A DNA stretch of 42,406 bases, taken from assembly GCA_030426345.1 (NCBI GenBank), contig JAUHYU010000039.1, positions 1 to 42,406 of the forward strand, written 5' to 3'. Positions 7,358 to 16,700 of this stretch are shown piece after piece. Position numbers and translations under genes: made by a program. Position 1 is the stretch's first letter, and each line of letters begins with the position of its first letter. Under the pieces are notes generated by a model. That model saw only the letters and a list, made by a program, of their open reading frames with translations, searched no databases and was not told the DNA's origin. The DNA is from Bacteroidia bacterium (GTDB taxonomy: Bacteria; Bacteroidota; Bacteroidia; Cytophagales; Cyclobacteriaceae).

Positions 7358-8320
7358 ATGCCACTAGTCCCTCAAAAAACCTACAGCCCTCCGTTCTGGC
7401 TTTTTAATAAGCACTTAGAAACCATATATCCGGCATTATTTAGGAAAATATCCATGCCTTCTCCACCGGTGAAGGTAACAATCCCCACACCTGACCATGA
7501 TTATCTCGATCTTGATTATTACGACAACGAATCAAAAAAAACAGTTATCATCTCTCATGGTCTGGAAGGAAACAGTGAACGAGCATACGTCCTTGGTATG
7601 GCAAAGAAATTTTTTAACAAAGGGTGGAATGTAGTCGCTTGGAACTACCGTGGATGCAATGGAAAAGTCAACAACACCCTAAAGTTTTATCACAGCGGAT
7701 TTACGGAAGATTTGGAAATAGTAATTCAATATGCCAAATCGCATGGAGTAGAAATAATTGCTTTGGTTGGCTTTAGCCTAGGTGGCAACCTAACTTTAAA
7801 GTACTTGGGCCAAAATGACAGCGTCGACCCTGCGGTGAAATGCGCAGTGACATTTTCTGTTCCTTTAGAACTTCATCACGGTTGCTTGGAAATTACCAAA
7901 CCAAGTAATTTCATCTATGCTAAAAGATTTTTAAAATCGCTAAAATCGAAAATCACAGCAAAAGCCAAAAAATTCACTGAAATATCAACCCACAATTTAT
8001 CCGAAATTCATGATCTAATATCATTTGATGATCGATACACCGCACCAATTCATGGATTTAAAGATGCTCTGGACTATTATAAGTCATCCAGCTCACTTTA
8101 TATCCTTGAAGACATCCAAAAACCTGCCTTGATTGTAAACGCAAAAAATGATCCTTTCCTACCCCCAACTTGCTATCCTGTAGAAAAAATAAAAGATCAC
8201 CCGTTTGTACACTTAGAAACACCAGAAAGAGGCGGTCATGTGGGATTTTGTTCCGTGCATAAAAACGAGCATTACTGGTCAGAAGACAGAGCTTATGCTT
8301 TTGTTGAATCGATGATTTAG
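7358..8320 (+). CDS. YheT-family alpha/beta hydrolase
   Basis: Cytoplasmic alpha/beta-hydrolase of the YheT/UPF0017 family, 320 residues, the usual length. The opening PPFWLFNKHLETIYPALFR is typical of the family. The oxyanion region reads ISHGLEGNS, the nucleophile elbow is GFSLGGN (Ser140), the acid is in NAKNDPF (Asp265), and the base is in GGHVGF (His294), so the triad is complete. Members are predicted carboxylesterases; the natural substrate is unknown, so I give no symbol. It is preceded by a terminator-like hairpin and a -7 element. A weak hairpin (AGAAAT/ATTTCT, 8335-8352) follows the stop codon. Confidence 0.88.
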   Translation: MPLVPQKTYSPPFWLFNKHLETIYPALFRKISMPSPPVKVTIPTPDHDYLDLDYYDNESKKTVIISHGLEGNSERAYVLGMAKKFFNKGWNVVAWNYRGCNGKVNNTLKFYHSGFTEDLEIVIQYAKSHGVEIIALVGFSLGGNLTLKYLGQNDSVDPAVKCAVTFSVPLELHHGCLEITKPSNFIYAKRFLKSLKSKITAKAKKFTEISTHNLSEIHDLISFDDRYTAPIHGFKDALDYYKSSSSLYILEDIQKPALIVNAKNDPFLPPTCYPVEKIKDHPFVHLETPERGGHVGFCSVHKNEHYWSEDRAYAFVESMI

Positions 8321-8399
8321 AAAGAAACATATTTAGAAATTCATGGATTTCTGACCCTTTGCTACTTTTCAAAATGTCGATAGGCCATTAAAGCATTGC

Positions 8400-8430
8400 T
8401 TGTTCTATCTATCATGGTTTCATACCTTTG
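8400..8430 (+). promoter_or_regulatory. Promoter of the SRAP gene: TTG-N20-TACCTTTG
   Basis: TTG at 8400-8402 and TACCTTTG at 8423-8430, 20 bases apart, fit the Bacteroidota -33/-7 consensus closely. It lies inside the longest possible reading frame of the next gene, which shows that the upstream ATG at 8414 or earlier codons are not the true start; the ATG at 8451 fits. Confidence 0.65.
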
Positions 8431-8450
8431 AGCACATACAACAAATCGAT

Positions 8451-9152
8451 ATGTGCGAAAGATATACCATCGTTGCTGAGGCAGAGAAAATTAATAACAG
8501 ATTTAATGTAGAAGTTCCTGAGATATATAAGCCCTCTTACAATGCCGCGCCTTCGCAACTTTTGCCCGTAATTACCAATGCAAACCCAAACGAAATCTCA
8601 TATTTTCACTGGGGGCTAGTTCCCGGCTGGGCAAAAAACAAAAGTATCAGTACTAAAATCATCAATACACCATCCGAGGCAATAGAAGAAAAGGCATCAT
8701 TTAGAAATGCACTGAAGCAGCGAAGGTGTCTTATAATTGCTGATGGATATTATGATTGGAAGCAATCATTCAAAAAATCCAAAATTCCATATCGAGTATT
8801 GTTGAAAACAGAAGGGTTGTTTGCATTCGCCGGATTATGGGAAGCTTATGAAGATGAAAACAATAACACAGTTCATACTTTTACGATCATAACCACGGCA
8901 GCAAATGGCATCATTTCTAAAATCAATGAGCGCATGCCTGTCATCCTCGCTGATCAGGAATCAGAACGTAGTTGGCTAAATAATAACCATACAATGGAAG
9001 AACATCTTACGCTACTTCAGCCATACGATGAGCATGCCATGGATTTATACACGATTTCTCCATTGGTAAATTCCATTCAGAACAACAGCCCTAAATTAAT
9101 TCAACCCACTCCTCCAGTAGACCAATTTGGAAACCTCACACTTTTTGATTGA
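8451..9152 (+). CDS. SRAP (YedK/HMCES-like) protein with an altered active site
   Basis: Member of the SOS-response-associated peptidase family, which forms a covalent link through Cys2 to abasic sites in single-stranded DNA. The frame is open upstream to 8400, but I start at 8451 because this gives MCERYT with Cys2 as the N-terminal nucleophile after Met removal, and because a promoter sits just upstream. Length is then 233 residues, normal for the family. YNAAPSQLLPV, HWGLVPGWAK and RRCLIIADGYYDWK are family blocks. Compared with E. coli YedK, Asn75 is kept (Asn72), Glu105 is Asp102 (YYDW instead of FEW), His160 is Asn159 (INERMP instead of IHDRRP), and the Arg after Asn75 is Pro. Cross-linking may persist while reversal or hydrolysis is changed. 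Confidence 0.88.
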   Translation: MCERYTIVAEAEKINNRFNVEVPEIYKPSYNAAPSQLLPVITNANPNEISYFHWGLVPGWAKNKSISTKIINTPSEAIEEKASFRNALKQRRCLIIADGYYDWKQSFKKSKIPYRVLLKTEGLFAFAGLWEAYEDENNNTVHTFTIITTAANGIISKINERMPVILADQESERSWLNNNHTMEEHLTLLQPYDEHAMDLYTISPLVNSIQNNSPKLIQPTPPVDQFGNLTLFD

Positions 9153-9247
9153 TCTTAAAAATCAAAATTCTGTCTCCATATTGTGGTAAAAACATAAACA
9201 AATAACGTTCAATTATCCAAAATGCATTAATTTGGCGTATTAATTTG

Positions 9248-10264
9248 ATGAATATGATGAATTCGAGAATAGTAGGTGTTGGTCACTATGTACCGGAAAA
9301 GGTGGTAACAAACCATGATTTGGAAAAAATGATGGATACCAATGATGAATGGATTGTGGAAAGAACAGGCATAAAGGAAAGAAGGTTCATCGACCACACC
9401 AAAGATACTTGCTCCAACATGGCGAGCAAAGCCACAAAAATGGCTTTAGAAAGAGCCAAATTAGATATAAATGACATTGATCTGATTGTCTTTGCAACCA
9501 TCACGCCTGATTACATGTTCCCGGGGTCCGGTGTTTTAATGCAGCGTGAACTCGGCCTTGATAAAAAAACCATTCCTGCCATTGATATCAGAAATGCGTG
9601 TTCGGGTTTTATATATGCGCTTTCTATTGCCGATCAGTTTATAAAAACAGGGATGTACAAGACGGTTGCAGTTGTCGGTGCAGAAATACAATCAACAGCC
9701 TTGGAATTTTCAGACAGACAACGGCACATATCTGTTATTTTTGGAGATGGTGCCGGAGCAGCCATTTTACAAGCTACTGATGAAGCTGGCAAGGGAATTT
9801 TATCAACACACATGCATGCGGACGGAACTTTTGCTGAAGAACTTTATGTTAAAGACCCAGGTAGCAGCAGAAAACAGGGTGAAAGGCTGACCAAAGAAAT
9901 GCTTGAAGGGCTATCCATAAAGGCACATATGAATGGCAACGTGGTTTTCAAACATGCTGTGGTTAGATTTATGGAAGTAATTCAAGAAGCCTTGGTTGCC
10001 AATAAAAAAAGTAAAGAAGATGTAGATTTGATAATTCCTCATCAGGCGAATCTCAGGATCAGCAACTTCATCCAACAAAAGTTGCAACTTGAAGAAGGAA
10101 AGGTTTATAATAATATCCAGAAATACGGTAATACTACAGGGGCATCCATACCTATTGCTATGAGCGAGGCATGGGCTGAAGGAAAAATCAAAGAAAATGA
10201 TATTATTTGCCTCGCTGCCTTTGGAAGTGGCTTTACTTGGGCCTCTGCCTTAATTAAGTGGTAA
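9248..10264 (+). CDS. fabH: 3-oxoacyl-ACP synthase III (FabH)
   Basis: Condenses an acyl-CoA primer with malonyl-ACP to start fatty acid synthesis, in the cytoplasm. About 335-338 residues. Counting from 9248, the catalytic Cys is in DIRNACSGF (Cys118), the His in IIPHQANLRI (His265) and the Asn in YGNTTGASIP (Asn295), so the Cys-His-Asn triad is complete. FGDGAGA is also present. Three ATG codons (9248, 9254, 9257) are in frame and the sequence does not separate them; a TTG at 9245 is less likely. The gene is not in a plsX/fabD cluster, so it may be one of several FabH-type enzymes, possibly with branched or special primer preference. The 74-residue gene follows after 17 bases. Confidence 0.92.
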   Translation: MNMMNSRIVGVGHYVPEKVVTNHDLEKMMDTNDEWIVERTGIKERRFIDHTKDTCSNMASKATKMALERAKLDINDIDLIVFATITPDYMFPGSGVLMQRELGLDKKTIPAIDIRNACSGFIYALSIADQFIKTGMYKTVAVVGAEIQSTALEFSDRQRHISVIFGDGAGAAILQATDEAGKGILSTHMHADGTFAEELYVKDPGSSRKQGERLTKEMLEGLSIKAHMNGNVVFKHAVVRFMEVIQEALVANKKSKEDVDLIIPHQANLRISNFIQQKLQLEEGKVYNNIQKYGNTTGASIPIAMSEAWAEGKIKENDIICLAAFGSGFTWASALIKW

Positions 10265-10281
10265 TACAAATACAGTAAATT

Positions 10282-10506
10282 ATGAAAACCAAAAACTACA
10301 ACCCAAGCCCCATTGAAGTCCGCTTTGTCGAAGTGTTAAGCGATTTGAAAGACGAAATAAACAAAAAGCTCGTCAATTTTGATGTAGTCAAAATTGATAA
10401 CAATACGCAACTCGACAATCCCACCCTTAATTTCCATCTAAAAGACATGGAAGGTGACGAGCATAAAATCGTACTAAAAATCATTCAAACTCCAGACCCT
10501 GAGTAG
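10282..10506 (+). CDS. Small acidic protein downstream of fabH, function unknown
   Basis: Of 74 residues, without signal peptide or membrane segment. It begins MKTKNYNPSPIEVRFVEVL, continues with a helix rich in Lys and Asp, and ends with beta-like DNPTLNFHLKDMEGDEHKIV. It is likely a real gene because it follows fabH by 17 bases in the same direction and its composition is protein-like through to the stop. It ends 8 bases from the convergent barrel gene with no room for a terminator hairpin. No function can be assigned. Confidence 0.6.
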   Translation: MKTKNYNPSPIEVRFVEVLSDLKDEINKKLVNFDVVKIDNNTQLDNPTLNFHLKDMEGDEHKIVLKIIQTPDPE

Positions 10507-10514
10507 CCTCAGGA

Positions 10515-11294
10515 TTACCTCCTTTTTCGATACTTGTTTTTCGACAAACGAACTCTTTCCATGATGTTAAAATAATATACTGTAGAAACGGACAATACAT
10601 TATTTGTATATTCAAAATTATCTACGAGCCCGATGTTGGGAATACTGCCACTTTCATAGCCACCCATAAAGGAATGTCCATAAGTAAATCTTAGATCCAA
10701 CGAAAGAAAATTGGCGTTCTTCAATTCAAATATTACTCCTCCACCAAACCCAAGACCAAGCTGCAGGCGATTGACCTCATCTATATTCATATAATCAAAC
10801 GAATTTTCAGGTTCGCCAAAATTCACCTTGTACTCATAAGTTATTAATTCATCCCTATCTGGCTCATATACTTCAAACTTGCCGTTACCACCAAGCCAAT
10901 AGTTTAATTCCGGCCCCAATTGCACAAACCAACTGTATTTTGGTTGTTTGAACCTAACCCGAAACATTATTGGCACTTCTATAAATTGGTAGGAGGCTTC
11001 ATTAGTCTCATAATCATTGGTTTGGCTTTCGACCTTTTTGCCCTTCGTGGCATACAAAAATTCAGCATATAGGCCATATTTCTCTTTGTTCTCAATCAAA
11101 AATACAAACCCGCCTGAAAACCCTAAATCAAATTCAGTATCATAAAATTCCTTATATACAGAATTGTTGTAGGATAAATTAGTCGCATTCACTCCTCCTT
11201 TGGCACCAAAGAAAGTCTGACCATTGCCGACTGTAATACATCCGGCAAATAAAATCAGTGTTAAAAATGACAATCTCTTATTGGTAGTTTTCAA
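10515..11294 (-). CDS. Outer-membrane beta-barrel protein (PorT-like porin family)
   Basis: Predicted small outer-membrane barrel, 259 residues, signal peptide about 1-25 (ending VGNGQ). The start of the mature part, FFGAKGGVNATNLSY, and repeated amphipathic strands (FSGGFVFLIENKEKYGLYAEFLY, PIMFRVRF, WFVQLGPELNYWLGG, LGLGFGGGVIFEL, FLSLDLRFTYG) fit the outer-membrane beta-barrel domain family that includes PorT. The C terminus is strongly basic (SKNKYRKRR) and lacks the usual terminal aromatic residue. It is transcribed alone, convergent with the fabH pair. Specific role unknown. Confidence 0.75.
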   Translation of the reverse strand: MKTTNKRLSFLTLILFAGCITVGNGQTFFGAKGGVNATNLSYNNSVYKEFYDTEFDLGFSGGFVFLIENKEKYGLYAEFLYATKGKKVESQTNDYETNEASYQFIEVPIMFRVRFKQPKYSWFVQLGPELNYWLGGNGKFEVYEPDRDELITYEYKVNFGEPENSFDYMNIDEVNRLQLGLGFGGGVIFELKNANFLSLDLRFTYGHSFMGGYESGSIPNIGLVDNFEYTNNVLSVSTVYYFNIMERVRLSKNKYRKRR

Positions 11295-11829
11295 TTTTAC
11301 ATCTGATTAGCACAAGTAAATATTCTGGTTTCCCATCATTTTATACAAAGTTCAAAATAAGCAAATACGCACGCAGGATGCACTTTTTATGTACAAAATA
11401 AGTGCTTAACTAAGACATAGGTAACTTTTATTCCAAACTTTCATAATTCTGAAAACGGCAAAGCTCACAGAATTCTTCATCAATTGATTCCCATGGAAAT
11501 TTGGGTCTTTTCATCCCTTCTAAGGCCCATTTGCACCTTTCAATATGGATTTATACTTCTATGGGTAACATGCAGAAAATCAGTACCACTATAGTTATAA
11601 AATGGAAGTAGCAACGCATTGCCAACAAAAAATGAAAAAACGGTGTTTTTCCCACCAAATCTAAGTGTCCCTGCCTTATAACCTTCTTGGAAACAATATC
11701 AATTATACTCACATTCAACTACTAATTTTATTAGCAAGCGGATAATCCGTCATTATTTGAAAGATCCATGAGGTGCTTAAAACAAAATTTGGCTCCATTA
11801 ATTCGTGCCTTTTAGCATTGAAATAATTT
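11295..11829. other. 535-base intergenic region with a possible short ORF remnant
   Basis: No full gene is seen. On the minus strand at 11428-11514 there is a 28-codon frame beginning MKRPKFPWESIDEEFCELC; it reads like real protein, including a CxxC, and is open a further 12 codons upstream to an in-frame TAA. It could be a tiny gene or the relic of a lost one. The region also holds the promoter of the T9SS locus at its right end. Otherwise AT-rich without clear structure. Confidence 0.35.
11788..11820 (+). promoter_or_regulatory. Candidate promoter of the PorP-SPOR/adhesin operon
   Basis: TTTG at 11788-11791 and TAGCATTG at 11813-11820 are 21 bases apart, matching the Bacteroidota promoter with one change in the -7 element. 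The ATG at 11830 is nine bases beyond, so the leader would be very short. Confidence 0.45.
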
Positions 11830-13773
11830 ATGAGGATATTTTTCCATATAGTCATTTTTCTAACATGTATTCAGCCTGTCCTATCGCAGGAGCTGTCGCT
11901 AAATAGTCAGATTTTCATGAATCCGTACTATTACAATCCTGCCTATGCAGGGTTTGAAGACCGTCCGGCATTTTATATTTACCGTCGGCAGCAATGGACT
12001 GAAATAGAAGGTGCTCCTGTTACAACCGGGTTTAATTTCCATACCATTTTCAATAAAAAAGTAAATTTTGGGGTACACATCCAAAGCGACAAAAGAAGTA
12101 TCCTAAGCACAACTTCAGCATTGGTCACACTCGGTTATAGGGCCAGTTTTGGCGAATTTCATTATATAAGTTTTGCAGCATCTGGTGGCATTGGGTTTAA
12201 TAATATTGATTTGGATGCTGTAGATACAGATGACCCGGCTATTGCTGCGGCATTAGCTAAAAACATGTTTTTGGATGGAAACGCCGGAATTGCGTACTAC
12301 AACAATGGCTTCAATCTTGGGTTTTCGTTACCTAAAATTTTCAAGAGCAAACTCCTGAGTTCCGAAGCATTTAAAGTCGGTGAAATCAATCCGCTAAACG
12401 ACGTCATCGTGATGGCCAGTTACAGATGGGAAATTTCGGAAAGGCAATTTGCCATAGAACCATACCTTAACTATTTCTACAACAAAGACCTTCCGGGCCA
12501 ATTTGAGATTATTGGTCGTGTACATCTCGGGGATGCATTTTGGATTGGGACATCATACAGGCAGGATTATGGCCTTACTGGGTTTTTGGGGTTGAATTTG
12601 AAGGACAATATTAAATTTGGGTATGCCTATGATTTTTTTGATGCAAAGCCAGCTCGATTCAACAACAGCACTCACGACCTACAGCTTGCATTGATAGTTG
12701 GTGAGAAAAAGAAGAAGGGAAAAATCAGCATGATTTCTAAGCGCAGAAGCATGCTAAAGGCCATGGGGCGACTTCCGTCGCAACAAAACAAAAACATATA
12801 CAAACCTAAGCCAAAACCCAAACCTGAACCAACGGTCAAAACGGAGACTTACAATGAAGATCAAGCCCTCCAGGATCTGCTGAATGAAATGAATGAGGAA
12901 GAGACAACACCACAAAAGCAACCTGTAAAAGAAAAACCAGATAGCATAATTAATGGTGAAAGCAAAGCCTTACAGGAATTGTTGGATGAAATGGCTAAGG
13001 AGGAATCTGTTCCTAAAAAAGCACCTAAAATCCATAAAACCGTTGCCCCTCCGGCCGCAAAAACAGAATCTACTGAAAATACCGCATTACAGGATTTGCT
13101 TGATGAAATGGCCGTAGAAGAAAAAGCCAAGGAAAAAGTGGTGGTCGTCAATGAGATTAAACAAACTAAAGATGAACCAGTTCCCGAAAAGTCTCTTCAA
13201 GATTTGCTTGATGAAATGGAAGCTGATGAGAAACCTTCTGGAAACATTCCGCCTCCTGCCGAAATCAAACAATCCGAACCAGTCGCCAAAGACACTGTGA
13301 ACATTTTTAATTTTCAATTTGACGATGATTTAATAACTGAAAAAGAACAACCCAAAGAATTAAGTGCAGAAGAATCTTTGGTCAACGAATTGAATGAGAA
13401 TGAAAGCGATGAGATTACCATTGATGAGGAAGAGGCATTAACGAAAACGGAAGAATATGTGGAACCTTCGCTTGATGATGAAGGGCTATATATTGGACCA
13501 ACATCGGTTATTAAGGGCGATCATTTACTGGAATTAGAGAAAGGAAATTATCTGGTCGTCGGGACCTTCAATTCTTATAGGGATTCGGAAGAATATTCTG
13601 ACAAGCTATTCATTGAAGGTTTCTATACCAAATTCGGTTATATCTCACAAACTAAAATATACTATGTATACATTTTCAAAAGTGATGATAAGCAAGAAGC
13701 AAGTGATACGAGCGATCGCTTCAAAGAAATAGGCGCAAAATTCAGGGAAAATTGGGTACTAGAAGTACAATAG
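11830..13773 (+). CDS. PorP/SprF-like barrel fused to a linker and a SPOR-like domain
   Basis: Outer-membrane protein linked to type IX secretion, 647 residues. A signal peptide covers about 1-19 (LSQE). A PorP/SprF barrel fills about 20-300, with the family start FMNPYYYNPAYAGFEDRPAF and strands up to LKDNIKFGYAYDFFD. A basic stretch (KKKKGK) and a Pro/Lys segment (YKPKPKPKPEP) lead into an acidic linker with four copies of a xLQDLLDEM motif. The C-terminal part (about 565-647; GNYLVVGTFNSYRDSEEY ... YYVYIFKS) resembles a SPOR domain, which binds denuded peptidoglycan. Ordinary PorP/SprF proteins are about 300 residues and lack this tail. The adhesin gene starts three bases after its stop, so the pair is probably barrel plus cargo. 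Confidence 0.82.
   Translation: MRIFFHIVIFLTCIQPVLSQELSLNSQIFMNPYYYNPAYAGFEDRPAFYIYRRQQWTEIEGAPVTTGFNFHTIFNKKVNFGVHIQSDKRSILSTTSALVTLGYRASFGEFHYISFAASGGIGFNNIDLDAVDTDDPAIAAALAKNMFLDGNAGIAYYNNGFNLGFSLPKIFKSKLLSSEAFKVGEINPLNDVIVMASYRWEISERQFAIEPYLNYFYNKDLPGQFEIIGRVHLGDAFWIGTSYRQDYGLTGFLGLNLKDNIKFGYAYDFFDAKPARFNNSTHDLQLALIVGEKKKKGKISMISKRRSMLKAMGRLPSQQNKNIYKPKPKPKPEPTVKTETYNEDQALQDLLNEMNEEETTPQKQPVKEKPDSIINGESKALQELLDEMAKEESVPKKAPKIHKTVAPPAAKTESTENTALQDLLDEMAVEEKAKEKVVVVNEIKQTKDEPVPEKSLQDLLDEMEADEKPSGNIPPPAEIKQSEPVAKDTVNIFNFQFDDDLITEKEQPKELSAEESLVNELNENESDEITIDEEEALTKTEEYVEPSLDDEGLYIGPTSVIKGDHLLELEKGNYLVVGTFNSYRDSEEYSDKLFIEGFYTKFGYISQTKIYYVYIFKSDDKQEASDTSDRFKEIGAKFRENWVLEVQ
12862..13230 (+). repeat. 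Four-copy LQDLLDEM motif in the periplasmic linker
   Basis: The encoded peptide recurs as ALQDLLNEMNEEE (12862), ALQELLDEMAKEE (12961), ALQDLLDEMAVEE (13078) and SLQDLLDEMEADE (13189), spaced 33-39 residues. A degenerate fifth copy, EESLVNELNENE, follows. The intervening sequence is Lys/Pro/Glu-rich and dissimilar. Short amphipathic helices in a disordered tether are the likely structure. Confidence 0.85.
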
Positions 13774-13776
13774 AAC

Positions 13777-16700
13777 ATGAAAAGATTCAAGAATATATTG
13801 TTAACCTTCTTTTTTTGGTCCATGGGAATCTCGGTGTTTTCTCAAGTTCCAGACATTGTAAAAGTAGATAAAATCCATGGCACATATAGTGAACTGGTAA
13901 CCATTACCGGAAGCGGATTCAGCAACGACAGCAATGACCTTCGCGTCCATTTTGGTGCCGCGATGGGCAAAATAATATTCTCATCGGAATACATAATCGA
14001 AGTAGAAGCACCTGGTGGAGCCACCTTTGATAATATTTCTGTAACTAATTTAGTTTCCAAGGCTACTGGATATGCTAACAATTACTTTGATCTCGCTTTC
14101 AATGGGAAAATCTTTGATGAAGCCAAAATCATGGAATCTTTACGCATTACTGAAGATGCAGGACTATTCGATTTATACAGTTGCGATTTTAATGGGGATG
14201 GACTTAATGATGTAGTGACCACAAACAACACTGATGCTGCCGGATCAAACTCCATAACTGTATATCAAAACATCACCGAAGAAACAGAAAACGATATAAA
14301 GTTCAAAAAAATAAATTCACTGAATCTAAATACCGGAAAAGGCGCAAGAAATATCTCTTGTGCTGATCTGGACGGTGATGGAAAACCAGATCTTGTTGTG
14401 GGGAAAGGGGGCGGTAGTGCTGATAGAATTTATATTTTCAAAAATATTAGCAACACTGCTAATATTCAGTTCGAGCCATTTATTACCCTACTGTTATCAG
14501 AAAATGTAAGCTCCAGTACTACTAGACGTCTAAAAATACAGGATTTGGATAAAGACGGAAAACCGGACATTATCATGACCGATCAGGGTGTTGGTAAAGT
14601 TTTTATTTTCGGAAATAAAAGCATCAACGGTTCCATGGATTTTCCTTCTAGTGCAAGACAAACCATTGAAACAACTGCCGGTTCACTAGTTGGTCTGGAT
14701 GTATCAGACCTCAACAACGATCAAAAACCTGAGATTGTTTGTAATTCTGATGTAGATAAAATTCTAATTTTCCCCAACCGAAGTATTCCCGGAACCATCA
14801 AAATGGGAATGCCAGATGTACAAACTATTTCCGGAGCTACATTGGTCAATTTAAAAATTGGTGATTTGGACAATGACGGAGATAAAGAAATTGTCGTGAC
14901 CAACCTTGTCAACAACATTTTCATACTAGTAAACAATGGAAATAATGATGCCTATAATTATGGCACACCAAAATATGTAGAAACAGGTCGCGCACCATGG
15001 GGGCTTGATTTTGGAGACCTAAATGGTGATGGTCTGGTAGATATCACTGTCGCAACTACCGATGCTTCTGAAAAATTGACGGTTTTGTTAAATACCACTT
15101 CAGGATCCGGGCTTACTTATATCCCTTATTATGTTGGAAATGCTGATATTTCATTCAATGTAAATATTTCAGATTTTAATGGAGATGCCAAACCGGATGT
15201 AGGTTATGTAAATAGGCAAGACAATACGTTGGTATTCCTTAAAAATACCCATTGTGTTATTTCGGAAATAATGCCTCAAAATCCATCAAATATTTGCAGC
15301 ACTCAACCAGTAAACCTCACCACCACTCCAGCTCTAAAAGTTGATTATGTTTGGAGAAATACGATCACCAACCTTACAATTCCAGGAGATTACAGCACTG
15401 ACATTTCATTGGTTGGAAGCTATCAAGCGACTATTACCTCATCGTTAGATGGTTGCAATTCTCAAAGTACCATTATTCCCATCACAGATGGTGGAAATAG
15501 CTTGCCCCCTGTAGTGAGCGTCACCAATCCCGGTGTGGTTTGTGAAGGAAATAATTTTAAACTCGTGGCACAATCAGTAAGTGGAGTTACTTATACTTGG
15601 ACTACCCCAAATGAAACAACTGTCACAGGCAGGGAGCTATCTATCACCAATGCCCAATTGGAAGATGGAGGAAGGTATTCCCTTGTTTTGGAATCAGGTA
15701 GTTGCAAAACAGATCCAATTTTAGAACTTGTTGAAATTAGCTACATCCCTCCCATGGAAATTTCAGCCTCTGCTGGAGAGCAATATTGTAGCGGCACTAC
15801 CAATGAGCTGTCCGTTCCTTTCGTAACTGGTGCACAATACGAATGGAAAATAAATAATAGTATCATTCCTGGTGAAATTAGCAATACGTACACCACCAAC
15901 CAATCTGGAACTTATGTTGTATCTGCGCGCAACGGACACAGTTGTACTGCCATTAGCAATTCTATTTCAATTAAAGAAGTAGACCAGCCGGTCGCCTCGT
16001 TCAAGGATATTGCAAGTTCCTGCCTCAACGAGCTAATTCAATTTGAAAATACTTCTACTTATGATAATTCAGAGCCTCCGGTATTCGTTTGGGATTTTGG
16101 TGATGGAAATTCTTCGACCGACAAGAATCCTTCTCATTCCTATTCTTCTTCTGGTGAATATAATGTAACACTACAGGTTGGATATAATAATACTACATGT
16201 AGTGACAACTATGAAAAATCCATAAAAGTCGCTGAGTCTGTCGCCATAGAAATTAAAGCTGATGATACTTCTTTGCCTGATGGTATATTCAATCTTTGTG
16301 ATGGAAATACGGCTGAACTATCTGTTGTTGCAACTCCAGGACAGGTCACTTGGAATACGGGTGAAACAACTTCCAAGATTACAATATCTGAACCTGGGAC
16401 CTATTCTGTAACTTCTGGAGGAAACACAGGTTGTTCAAATAGTGACGAAATACAAGTGAACCTTGTAGATGATGTCAAATTAGAAATCACCTCTGGAAGC
16501 CAGAGAATAGAAAGTGGTAGCGTTGCTCAACTTGGGGCAAGAGGTGCTGATTACTATTCTTGGGAACCAGCAGAAGACTTAGATGATCCCAACATCCCAA
16601 ACCCACTTGCGTCACCTCTTGTCACTACGGATTATACAGTAACAGGCACCAACAATTTTGGATGCTCAGATTCTGGAATAGCAAAGGTATTTGTGGATGA

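Noticed and set aside
11633-11655. Hairpin AAAAAC-GGT-GTTTTT as terminator
   Set aside because: Only six AT-rich pairs and no gene ends nearby.
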